Shown: in pieces, positions 9,951 through 22,110 of the stretch
How the letters are laid out: each line of letters opens with the position of its first letter
Position numbering within the stretch: position 1 is the first letter of the stretch
Assembly: GCF_036324505.1 (NCBI RefSeq)
Contig: NC_086358.1
Location: 2,686,329 to 2,750,328, forward strand
DNA from: Eleginops maclovinus
Lineage: Eukaryota; Chordata; Actinopteri; Perciformes; Eleginopidae
DNA: 64,000 bases
Direction: 5' to 3'
Translations under genes and position numbers: made by a program
Notes under the pieces: generated by a model
What the model was told of the DNA's origin: nothing
The model's database searches: none
Seen by the model: only the letters and a program-made list of their open reading frames with translations

Positions 9951-11355
9951 CAATAATGTTGCAGCACATTCTGTGTCGTAAACTGCACTGGGATTTCATG
10001 GGAGGTGTATAACTAGCATGCCACAGGGTGCATGTGTGTGTCACGTCACACATTATCAGCTCATTAGGGATCCTTTTAGCACAGTGCAAAGGAAACATTG
10101 CGTGGCGTTAACTCACAAAATCTTTATTCATATGCATTTTGCTGAGAGCACACTGCACGATTCTTAAAGTCAAACACAACTACAGGACACTTTAATATCC
10201 GTGCCTGACTCTATAGAGCCAAAAACACAGCGGGATGCTTTTAAAATGACCCTGTTAGCCTTGGTGTGTTGCAGCACATCTCCCATGCACTGGCGCGCTG
10301 ACGCTGTCACTCTTATATTCTGTATTCTGGAGCGATGCCACACGCTGGTGAATGAGACAGGACATGCTCTGCAGGGAACACGATGGGATGTTGTGGAGTG
10401 TCTTAAAGAACAGCTTTATGGCTGAACAGCGTGCAGGGAGGAGTTCATTGATGATGGTCTGCAGGGTCCTGCCTCTATGCAACAGTATTGCGTCACCTCC
10501 TCTGATGGGGCTCCTGAGGACAGGCTCCTGAGAGGCAGAGGACAGTACTCAGAGACATGGAAACACTGACGCCAATAAAATGCAATCTCACCTCACAATG
10601 GAGCGGCAGCCCGAATGGAAACTATCATTCTGGTTGTCAGCACCTCCACGCTGCGTCTCCTGGCTGTGACTGTGTCCCTGTGTGTGGAGCGGCGGCGGCG
10701 GAGGAGGAGGAGGAGGAAGGCCAGGGCTGTTGCCGCCACATGTGGAACATCACCGTCACCGAGCGGGAGTCAGCCGAGGAGCCGGAGAGTCGCTGTCTCC
10801 GGATCCCACAGGAATCAAACCTGGAGCAGAGAACTGGGATCTCACTGTGAGGGACATGTTCTGCTCACCTCCTCCTCCTCCTCCTTTGGCCTCACTTGCT
10901 TGGGCTACGTGATTTACGTGCACCGCTGATTCCCCGGGGATTGAATCTAACTCTGTTGCTATAAATAAATAAATAAATCAGAGGTAGAACACCCCGCCAA
11001 AGTAAAAGTCTGAACAAGCAGCAGTTTCTGTTTTGAGCTGAGCACGAGGTTAAGAGCACAATTATCCTCCTTATTGTTTGTGAACAGATGCTCTTACTCT
11101 TACTCTTAGTTTGCACGGACAGTAAATCCTGAAGCACCAGGTATTTGATGCCGGGGTAAAGGATGAGTAGGAGTCGGTGGGACCCTGGACACAGACGTGA
11201 GAAGGCCCCACATCTGCCATCAGACTCAGAAATCCTTCATTAGTCCAACAGCGGGGACATTTATAAGTGGCATACAGATAAAAGATATTAGAAAAGCACA
11301 CGTTAGTGACACTAGAATGAAATGGGTAAGTAAGGACACACCCATGGCTAAAAAG
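9951..11355. other. Unique non-coding stretch with small simple repeats
   Basis: No gene was recognised. A (GGC)4/(GGA)n run lies near 10690-10716, a TCC run at 10867-10884, and an AATA run near 10962-10978. Two overlapping open frames at 10557-10929 derive partly from these runs and show no domain. Confidence 0.4.
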
Positions 11356-11391
11356 GATGATGATGATGATGATGATGGTGATGGTGATGGT
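11356..11391. repeat. (GAT)n / (GGTGAT)n microsatellite
   Basis: Seven or eight GAT units followed by GGTGAT units, giving a run of Asp codons on the plus strand. Confidence 0.85.
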
Positions 11392-11479
11392 GTTTATTGC
11401 CCAGTGTTTCAAGTAGTGTCCATATTTTGCACAAGATCTCAACAGTCCGTACCGGTGTGTAGTCTTTTTTTGCGTCCTT

Positions 11480-11965
11480 AAACATCTCTCTGTGGTTTCT
11501 TGTCTCTTAGTCATAGTTTTAGTATTTTGGTTTTTTTTTGTGTCTTTGTATTTCCTTTTTCCTTCTCGTTTTACTTACTCAATGTGTCGCCAGTACTGCA
11601 TTAGTTGTGCGTCCCTTGCTGCTTGTTTTCAAGTGTTTTTGTGTCTCTTTGAGTATGTGTGTCTCTCTTGGTAGTCCTTATAGTCCTTAGGCATCTCTCT
11701 GTGGTGTTCTGTCTCTTGTGGTTTTGACTTGTGTCTTTTCGTAGCTCTCCTTTACTCGTTCATATTTTTGTAATTTTTTTCAGTTATTTTTTTGCCTGTT
11801 GTTTCGAGTCTCTTCGTTGTTTCTCTTGGAAGTGTCTTTGTGTCTCTTGCAGCTGGTATGGATCAATGTGTAGTTCTTCTGCTTATTTGTAGTCTTTGTA
11901 TGATTCATCTTAGTCATGTTGAGTCTCTTCCTGGTTGCTATGTGTCTCTTTGATTTACATATTTG
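11480..11965. repeat. Decayed minisatellite of the 'TTTGTGTCTCTT' type
   Basis: Phrases such as TGTCTCTTAGTCATAGTTTT, TTTGTGTCTCTTTGAGT, TCTTGTGGTTTTGACTTGTG and GTCTTTGTGTCTCTTGCAG recur at intervals near 20-50 bases. This is the appearance of an old array of a 20-odd-base unit (roughly TTTGTGTCTCTTTGTAGTC) that is common in fishes. The units have diverged too far to give a clean period by eye. Confidence 0.6.
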
Positions 11966-12227
11966 AGGCAACAGTCAGGGGAAAATGTGTCTCCTTACCT
12001 GTCGGCCCTTTTTAGTCATGTATCCAAATATGGAAGACGCATTTTTCTATCTTCTATTTCTGTCAATGCCTCACTTCCCCCCGTCCCTCCTCTCTTCCTG
12101 TGTGGAGCAGGTGACACGGTGTGATCCACAGAGCTGTGTGCCAGAGTGACGGCGTTAGTTACCTGAAAGCAAACAAACTGCAGCTGATCCGGGGGCTGTT
12201 TACCAGTAAATGTCACCGCAGCGGAAC

Positions 12228-12228
<1 letters not shown>

Positions 12229-12323
<95 letters not shown>

Positions 12324-12337
12324 GCGTGTGCGTGTGT
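12229..12337. repeat. (TG)45-(CGTGTG)3 compound microsatellite
   Basis: A 90-bp pure TG run to 12318 followed by three CGTGTG units. Confidence 0.96.
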
Positions 12338-12895
12338 CACTGCCTTGTTGAGAACACCTCTACCCTCCTTTCCTCAGCTCCACTCGATCGGCTAATTTCT
12401 AAATGAATCACAGGGGAGTTATTAACAACATAAACAAATAATCCACGTGGCGACTGAGATGGCGTCTCATTTCCTCGCCAACAGAGCTCCGCCTCTCAAA
12501 GCTCCATCTGGAAACTCTAGCCGGGGAATATATGTAAATGGCGATTAATTGGTGAGCCCCATTCCTTTTTTTATAAATATTTGGAGTGAAAACACAGCAG
12601 GTCGGGAGAGAGCGGGAGGCTAGCAGGGGTTGAAGGAAGATCCTGAACGCTGACGGACTAAATGATGCCGTCGTCGGGGAATAATTTCACCTCATTACAC
12701 CGCAGGCGAGGCAGGTAGACACGGGAATTCTTTCCAGTGAGCAACTGAGGAAAATAAAACAGTCGTCGCTCCTTCTGGAGTCCATAGTGTCCGCTTCGGT
12801 CAGGTAAACCGCTCCGCCTCCAAACCCTTCCACCTGCTCGTGGAGGGATAATTCAAGAATATGATACACCTCTGCAGAAAAACACATAATAACGC
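12338..12895. other. Unique non-coding stretch, possible conserved element
   Basis: No gene was seen. The segment 12410-12600 contains AATCCACGTGG, GGCGATTAATTGG and TATAAATATTTG in otherwise complex sequence, which resembles enhancer-type DNA. This is an impression only. Confidence 0.3.
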
Positions 12896-12966
12896 CACTC
12901 ACACTCACACTCACACTCACACTCATACTCACACACACACTCACACACACTCACACAAACACACAC
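12896..12966. repeat. Imperfect (CACTCA)n array
   Basis: CACTCA and CACACACTCA units alternate across about 70 bp. Confidence 0.9.
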
Positions 12967-13228
12967 CGTGCTCCATCTCCACTCCGCCATATTTTACCTT
13001 CCCCTTATTTACCTCCTCAGCCTCTCCTGCCCCGAGATTTATAACGTGGCAGGTATGGTTTAGTACGTGAGCAGTGAGCTGTGCAAACCACGTCATGACA
13101 ACTCACGCACCGCAACAGCAGCATCTCGCACGCACTCACACACACACACATACGCGTGTTTGTGACCAATCACAGTTCAGAGTGGGTGACATGGTGCCTC
13201 CACAAGAAATGTAGAGGGGCCCTTAGTG

Positions 13229-14748
<1,520 letters not shown>

Positions 14749-14779
<31 letters not shown>

Positions 14780-14791
14780 ACACACACACAC
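14749..14791. repeat. (CA)n microsatellite with one CT interruption
   Basis: 43 bp of CA repeat broken once by CACTCA. Confidence 0.93.
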
Positions 14792-15809
14792 TCCGGCTCT
14801 GTGTATGTGTGGCCTCTCGCTCACACAGAACATCTTGTTAAAGTTTACGGTTAATTTTAGATGGAAAGGGATCCAAATAGTTTTATTTGGTCGGCTGTTG
14901 ATTGGTGGTCAATCCTGTGGCAGGATTTCAAGTTTGTAAAAACACTCTGATTAATATTTGGGTTAACATGGGTCTCCATCTACTTTTTTCACCCAACCGT
15001 TAAAGATTATCCTTCGTTAAAGTCACAGACAGTTGGAAAATGTTCCACTTGACCCTGTAATTATCCCAAAAAAAGCCAGAACAACAAAATCCAGCTCGTC
15101 TCAAGACGCTCGGTCAAATTGTCCAGTCTTGCTCACAGTCTAAGTTAGGGATGATTGGTGGGTTATGTGCTCTGACATTATGACTGATGGTGTTTGGCGT
15201 CCTGGTTTGGGAAGAAAGTCATTCATCAACCCCCCCGATGAAAACGCCTGCTCCTCCAGTAGATGGAAGATTGCATTTGTCAATCTCTGGTGGATGTCTT
15301 CCAGCAGTTCTCTGGATAAATGACTCCAGCCTCATGACACATATCAAAGGAGCAGCAGCCAGCCAGTCCTGAATCACTACCTGAGATACCTCTAACCATG
15401 GATCCACAGTGCCGTGATGTTTGAGGAGAAGTGACGGAGCGAGGGCAGGGGGGGAATAACAGAGGAGCAGAAAAAGAGAGACGTGTGGCGTCGGAGAGAA
15501 GCCCAGTGGAAGATTTCAATTAGTCATGGAAACAGGAGTGGCCCACCCTGCTGCAGCAGTGACAGACCTCACTTGTGCTCCTGATATACATTCTCAATCC
15601 TTGTACTCCCCATTTCCTCTCATCTATCCATCTTTTTGAATCTCCTTTTACTTCATCTTGCCCTGCTTTATATCTCAATGTATCCTTCTGCCTTCCCTCC
15701 TTTACTTTATCTACTCAGGCTTTTACCCTATTTTCCTTCCTTCTCTTTTTCTCCACCGTTCTCTCCCACTGACAGCTGAGCTTTGACAGCTTTTTTGTAT
15801 TTCATTTTT
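14792..15809. other. Unique non-coding stretch, nothing recognised
   Basis: Open frames of 60-79 codons show no domain. A T- and C-rich run occupies about 15590-15770. Confidence 0.45.
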
Positions 15810-16090
15810 CTCCGAGAGACCGGCCGGGCACCGGGGGCCTTGTTCAAACAAACAGGAGGCCGTGTGGTTCGTCGAGGGTGGCGACACGCCATAACAAACC
15901 GCCGGCTCCTGGCCGTCGCCGGCACATGGTGCAACGACGAGCGAGGGACCCTGCCTTTTACCGGTTTCCTCGGCAACCAAACAGCAACACCACTAACAGT
16001 GAGGTGCGGAGTGACGGAGGATGGGAGCCGATGTTTTTGAACCACCTGGTTTGGACAGCTCGACGTGTACGAGACGGAGCAAAACACGCA
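15810..16090. other. CpG-rich patch
   Basis: CpG dinucleotides are clearly denser here than in the flanks (for example CCGGCCGGGCACCGGG, GTTCGTCGAGG, GGCCGTCGCCGGC, CAACGACGAGCGAG). Open frames cross it on both strands (minus 15728-16156, 142 codons; plus 15783-16141 in two frames), which is expected from GC-rich DNA with few stops. It could be a small CpG island or a GC-biased relic. No promoter motif or exon was identified. Confidence 0.4.
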
Positions 16091-18024
16091 GAGAGGACTG
16101 TGTGCTTTGGTCTGAAGAATAACATGCAAGGCAAATATTAACCGAATGAGAAACAAAATAAGAGACGGAACAAACGGTGGAGTTATGATCGGCGGCGGGG
16201 AGAGGTGTGTGCGGTCTCTAATAGTTGCTAATGGTATTCAGCGAGTGTCAAGGCTGAGTCGAGGCAAATACATCAGCTGTGGGAACATGCAGGACTGTTG
16301 CAAAGTGCTTTATTGGAAACCCTGATGTGTGAATCAGAGGAGTTATTTGGGAGGCCAAGAGCTGGAGAAAGGCTCTCAAACAGGTCCTGGTTTATTGAGT
16401 CAGAGATGATGTTCAGCTGGGACCAAAACGCACAAACTGCAACTGTGATTGAGTTGGGTTTTTGGTAATGTTTAGACCACACCAGAGGATTTACAAACAC
16501 AAACCACACAATATTTCAATTATTCAAACTTTACATTTTATTCAGACTGACGGTAAAAATAATGTATACAGAAACATTTCAATCTTTAGGTCAATAAGGA
16601 GATTAATATCCCTTTTTTGTATGTATGTTTGGGGTTGTTGTAAGTCCTAGTTACTGATTAACTAGCATTTAAACCAACATACAAGTATTATAAACTCTAG
16701 GGTTACTTCATTCCCAATACATACTACTCAATAAATGTAATCACACCTAACTTCCTTGTTTAAAGGGCTATATTTTTAACCAATTCTGCCATAATACAAC
16801 CATCAAAAACCGTCCGACAACATGAGTACTCTTACGTCATGGTACTGGTTGGGACAAATCAGAAGTATAAGTGATGAAGGAAGTTGGAATTGAAAGCGTT
16901 GGGACATATTTCTGGGTATGGAAAAGTCCATATGAAGACTATAAGAACCAAAACAGACTTCAGTGCCGATAGAGGGTGAAATGAAGCGGTGATTTCCAAA
17001 CAGTCCAAACAGTTTATGCCATGCATCTTGATAAGATCTCCCTGCTACAAATAAAAAACACATTAGTAGTTTGTTTCCACAAACCTCCCTCGAATCCGCT
17101 TCTCCCAGCGTGCACTTAGTACACTTTCCAAGTAAGTGGGCAGATCTGCTCGAAGATTACCCAAATGACCGAAGCCTTTCTCTCCGTCTCTTCGACCACC
17201 TCTAACCCCGTCCAGCGTTAATCCATGGACTCACAGCGATGGCTAATGACCTCCCAGGTTATGTTTTTGTTGCCTAATTTCAATCTTTCCCAATCTCTTT
17301 CAATCCCCTAAGTGCTTCCTTTGGGACTTCTTTCCTAACTTTCTTTCTCAACCTTTACCTGTTGATGGTCTTCCCAATCTTCCCCCTTCCCCTGTATTTG
17401 CTCTCTATCTCTTATCCTCTACCTTTTAATGCCATTATTTACTCTCTTAAACTGTAGCCACTCTATCCTATAACCCTGATTTGCCTCAGCAGTAAGCCGT
17501 TGGACGGGTATCTCCAGTAAATCAGTCGAGTCCAAGATGGAGAACTGAGATTACTCACATTTCTAAACTGATTACTCAAATCAAATTAAATAGTCACTCG
17601 AGACCACAAACCTCAGGCTTGAGTTGCAAAACCTGAACGGGCTGTAGCTCTTTGTCGCTGAAGAATCCGTATTTATGTACACATTTACTTTGGCCAACAG
17701 CTTCTGGAGGTTCCGTCATGCTTCTAATTGAATATCTCTGGAGCATCCAATTCTTAGGTAAATAATCTCACAGGTAAACACATTATTCTGTGGAAGCTGA
17801 CCAACGTAACCTCAATGCTCCACTGCAGCTACAGGGGGACAATTGACCATTCACTAACCCCTCCTTTGGGCAACTGTAACTGCCTCTCTTCAGACAAAGG
17901 GATGCTTTAAAAAGTGATTGATGGAGTCAACTGCAAACTCAGAGGCCGACGTTGAGCTTCTCTTTGAAAGAACATGGCGAGGTTGAGGTTTAGGCCTTGA
18001 CTATGCCATTTAACCAGGACTTGT
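16091..18024. other. Unique non-coding stretch, nothing recognised
   Basis: A minus-strand open frame of 86 codons (16803-17063) and another of 78 (16273-16509) have no recognisable domain. No repeats were identified. Confidence 0.4.
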
Positions 18025-18145
18025 TGAAAGAGGACATGTTATGCTCATTTTCTGGTTCATATTTGTACTTTGTGCCTCCATTTACATGCACGACAACCTG
18101 TAAAGGAAAGGGAAAACCACAACATGCTTAATATGGCTCCTTTAA
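18025..18145. mobile_element. Dispersed repeat, short inverted-terminus family, copy 2
   Basis: Begins TGAAAGAGGACATGTTATGC, then TCATTTTCTGGTTCATATTT, and ends near AATATGGCTCCTTTAA. The ends are imperfect inverted repeats (TTAAAGGAGCCATATT against TGAAAGAGGACATGTT). It shares the internal phrase GGAAAGGGAAAACC with copy 1 at 5470-5593. Non-coding. Confidence 0.6.
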
Positions 18146-19689
18146 TAAGAGGCTCTGCAGGAATTGGGATTTTCTTCATGTATTTCAGAGGAACCTGCAT
18201 TGCTTCCTGTATCTGCAAGTCCTGTGGGCAAAGCCATCTCTAAAGTCTGCAGATGTAGAGAGGCTGGTGTTATGCACGTAAATATGGCTGTACTCTGGTT
18301 GCCAATTACCAAATTCAGTCAATATAACTTTGATTTGTAGCACGTCCTGAAGCAACGGGCATCAGCTGTAGCTTCATTTCACCAACCCGGTCGACGGTCT
18401 GAACCTGAAGTAAGAGCGACCAGTTGATACAGTAAGGTGTGTTGCTCAAAGACAGCAGTTTAAGGACAACAAAGCATTTCTATCTGTCACAAAACCGCTC
18501 TTCTATGTGCTTTAGGCAACCTCCATGGATGTTTTGAGTCGGCTTGTTCGCCTGAAAGGAAGCCAGAGATCTTGCGGCGAGTGTGTATTTTTTTTATTTT
18601 AACTCCCATCGTTACGGTGAGCACAGCTTGCTCTGACACCGCTGATTGCACCCCAAGGCCCCGGGAACATTGGCGGCGTTGTATGGCGAGGGAGACTCCA
18701 AGTCTGATAGATTAACATTAATATGGACTGGGGGAGAAGGCTGGGCATATTAAAGGTCATTTCCCTCCTTCACAGCCATCGGGGGAACATGCAACGGGCC
18801 ATTGACTGCAGGGCCACACACTAACTTAATAACACACAAGTAAAAACGACACAGAGATATAAAGACGGGGATGTGATGCTGAGCACACATGCATTATATC
18901 TCACCCTCACTGTCATACACAACAAGTAGTGAGCGTTGTACACGTGTTCTGCCCCGGTAAACTGCTGTGTCGACAGCCTATTAAAAACCCTCTGAATTTA
19001 TAACTCCCAATCTGGTGATTAAGGATTGTGAATTTGGTTGCTCTTAGGTTCGGGTTCTTGTCACACAGGGCCTGTTTTCTGTCTATAAATCTCACAGCCA
19101 ACAGTTTCCCCCCCCTCCCCCATTTGCTCTTTTTATGGAGGTGATCGCTCCAGCCAATATGGGATTAAGGCCGTTTCATGTCCATTTTTCACTCCCTCTG
19201 GCTGGATATGTGAAAGCTGTGTCTCCCAGGTACCAACAGTACATTTCCCTTTGTCCCTGGTTCACTTGCAGAATCATCCATCAGTTGTCCGTACAGTGAA
19301 CGGCAATAGAATTAGCCTAAAAGCAATTTCCCCCTGAAGACGTGGGGATGGTGGTGTAATTTCTGGAGCAGTAAAAGATGCTTTATCTTCTCCACCGGCT
19401 TTATTTTATTTACTCTTGAACGTAACTAATGTCTCTCTGCGTGTCTGTTTGGTTTTCCCAGCGTTCTCAGGCCCCGTGGCCCTTAAGAGGCTTGAACTTT
19501 TATCGTGGTTCGCTAAGGACTTCTTGAACGCATGTAATCTGCCCTTCAGTTTTACGCTTTAACAACCTGAGCTTTGAATTTTATGTTTGGATGAAACAGA
19601 TCTTAACTTCCCTCTCGCTCTTTGCACACGTAATGTAAATAATATCCTGCTTTTATATTGTTAAGTATATAATTGAGTTGGCCCCTTCA
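18146..19689. other. Unique non-coding stretch, possible conserved element
   Basis: No gene was recognised. About 18590-18830 is complex, CpG-containing and repeat-free, with TAGATTAACATTAATATGG and AAAGGTCATTTCCC. It has the look of a conserved element but this is untested. Confidence 0.35.
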
Positions 19690-19845
19690 ATAGTGTTTTA
19701 TGTGTCAGTTAGTTTATAGATTTGTTATCTTCACCTTTAATGCAGATTTAGAATAGTTTATTTCTTCTCTTTTAATTTCTACTTATGTGCAAAGCCTTGT
19801 AAAAAATCCCAATTAGGGATCAATAAATGACATCTTATCTCGATC
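19690..19845 (+). mobile_element. LINE-type 3' tail (decayed)
   Basis: TTTCTACTTATGTGCAAAGC, then CCAATTAGGGATCAATAAAT and GACATCTTATCT, is a fish retrotransposon tail related to 930-1095 and to the minus-strand copies at 29011-29125 and 29656-29745. Confidence 0.6.
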
Positions 19846-21544
19846 GTTCATCTGTGGTTGTTCTTGCTTTTTTAGGTAAATAATTCCAACTACTTAATTG
19901 AGTAAATAAAAAATGATATTCTGCGACTTTTTCTGAAACCATGAAAAGCTCAATACTGAAAGATGAGCAAGAGTCCTGAAGTTGGAGGCGTTTCCTTCCC
20001 ATGATGCACTTTTTTACCTCATGTCCACGTTGAAAAAAACACGTGTTAACAATCGTGAAAATAGTACGTGAAGAAAAGTACTTAAACCACTGCAATTTCA
20101 GGCTCTGTTTTACCTTCTTTCTAACTTTTCAGAGGCATATTTAAACTATGTACTTGTCCAAAAGGTTCGAGGTTAAGTTGAAGTTAACCTGAACTTAAAA
20201 TAGATGCTTTAATACAACTACCAGGAACCTGTTGACAAAATAAATGTAATTAAAGTCAAAGTTTTTCTTATTTTTCAGTAATAGTTGCAACAAATAGCAC
20301 TCTAAAAGCAGCCGTCTTTCAACTCAAGCGTTTCCATTAAGTTCTGAAGGCTTCCTCTACCTCTGTCAACACTGCGATGCTTTAGGCTTATTTCACTCCA
20401 AAAATACTGCTCTTCTACTTTTAGTATCTCCCTGTAAACACACAAAGAGACCAGTATGGAAAAATGGTTAAACACAAATATTTTAAAGACAATTCTGCAC
20501 TTATAACCCTGAGAGTCTTATTGACATTACAGCTGTTGTGTGGAGACTTTTTGTAGCTGATCAAACAAGGAATAGGAGATCCCTGGACCTTATTTCTGGT
20601 CCCCTCTTTTCTCCTCCCCCCTCTCTTTTATTCCTGTTGCATTTGTGTTTTTTTTCACTGGATTTTGGCACAGAGTGTGGTTTTGTGTTTCCACAGAGAC
20701 TGCTTACCTCTTATCTTTCTCTCTGGCTCCTACTGGAGAGTAAACAAGCTGCTCATTCACGTCTGTTTGGCTTTCCACTCGCCCAGAATCAATAAATACA
20801 CGAGCGTATAAAATGCAGGACTTTAGAATAATGTAAATACATACAGGACTGTAAATGCTGCATTACGTACACACACGTGTTTATCTGGACCTCTGCTTTT
20901 ACTCTGTGGTTTGTGTCATGTGATGCTGAGGTGGGCAAAACAACCACATAAAGCAGAGGAGGATTGAGCAATCATGGACGCCTCGGAGGTAGCGGTGGGT
21001 AACACATAAACTGGGTTTATATATCTTTTCATGAGTATAAACAGTGAGCCCATATTTTCAGCACACACAAATATTGTTGTATTATCATAAACATATAAAA
21101 CCAGTGGAAATTGTTACTAATGCAGGAAGCAGTGGCCAGTCAAAGCAGTGGTTGGACCACATCTCCATCAGTTAGGAGCACTTTTATTAAGGACAAGTGT
21201 TGACAAATGCAAGAAAAATGAGGAGTTAAGGAGTCTGATGGGTTTAGGGTTGAACAAAAAGTGTTTTTACTAATAATATATTCTTAAAATAAAGCCCTGC
21301 TATATCAAAAACTATCCAACGTCTCGTTGGCTTTAAATAACAGATCATTTTACCACGTCAACTATACTGTACCAAAGTGTTGCAGACCAGCTCTTAAACA
21401 GAATTAAATAGTGCATTAAATTACATTTACATACAAGAAATGAGTAGAAGATGACATGTTTTCACACTAATGATGAGTAGACTATGAACCAGTGGTGTGA
21501 GGGTGGTGTCAGACTGGGTTAGGGTTGACCCTTTAATCTGCAAA
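19846..21544. other. Unique non-coding stretch, nothing recognised
   Basis: AT-rich and without recognised exons or repeats. Open frames at 19835-20095 (minus) and 20538-20795 (plus) have no domain. Confidence 0.4.
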
Positions 21545-22110
21545 TGCAGTGGAGCTCGGCAGAGCCCCCTCAGGTTTGATGTGCAACAGGGTCCAGCTGC
21601 AGCACCTTTTTGATCACGTCCACCAACAGACGCTCATCGCCCTGGTGTTTCCCGTCCGTCAGGTGCACCAGTTCATCGAGATTACTGAGCTTCATTCCTC
21701 TTGTGTCACCTTGGCTTCCTCAATCCTAAATGCTGCTGGTTGTTGCTTTCTAGCTTGAGATAATCTGGCATATTGTCAGCCGGCTGCCCTTGAGTCTTGT
21801 AGTCTGTCTGTCCGGGGTAGAGGAGGTAGCCAGTTCTGCAGCTACCAGGCCCAGAGACTACACATTGAAAGGCATATGTAGTAAGACCTCTGGTGCCTAC
21901 AGGAAACAGGACACACCAGTCCAAAGTTGATCAGTTTTACTTTTAGAGGTTGGTGCAAGATTATTAGGATTGGCCAGGGGGCAATTCTGGGAGAGCTGAG
22001 GAGTAATCTTCATTGGGTTCATCAGTACAAATGGTCATTGTTTAACCCAAAGTATCAAAAGGTCAAGTGTCTGGAGGAGGAGTTCATCAAACTATCATTT
22101 AGTTGTAGCC
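21545..22110 (-). pseudogene. HIPK-like protein kinase pseudogene fragment
   Basis: The minus strand carries ordered pieces of a kinase domain of the homeodomain-interacting protein kinase (HIPK) type, spread over frames and broken by stops. Going downstream: around 22066-22008, QTLDLLILWVKQ and PFVLMNPMKIT (split by a stop) resemble the hinge and alphaD/E region ('LD.SL.DF...F.PM.L.EIRPI'). At 21955-21917, HQPLKVKLINFGL matches 'RVKLIDFGL', the magnesium-binding motif, with DFG changed to NFG. At 21834-21731, GYLLYPGQTDYKTQGQP matches the HIPK 'GWPLYPG..EYDQ...TQGLP' block, but the expected intervening residues are missing. At 21695-21570, NLDELVHL and LLVDVIKKVLQLDP match the C-lobe '...FVDLLKKMLQLDP', then a stop; a one-base shift would continue as PEGAL, like the usual 'TPEEAL'. 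Kinases of this family phosphorylate nuclear transcription regulators and fishes have many HIPK-like copies. The catalytic HRD motif was not found. The copy is clearly non-functional, and whether it arose by retroposition or duplication cannot be told. Confidence 0.72.

Noticed and set aside
10807..10860. B-box-like sequence on the minus strand (CCAGGTTTGATTCCTG)
   Set aside because: No A box at the right distance and no cloverleaf; not called a tRNA or SINE.
12121..12228. Protein-like frame AVCQSDGVSYLKANKLQLIRGL
   Set aside because: Only about 30 codons before the TG array, no family recognised and no donor site; probably chance.
15728..16156. 142-codon minus open frame in a CpG-rich patch
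   Set aside because: No domain or splice context; GC-rich DNA has few stops, and overlapping frames are open on the other strand.
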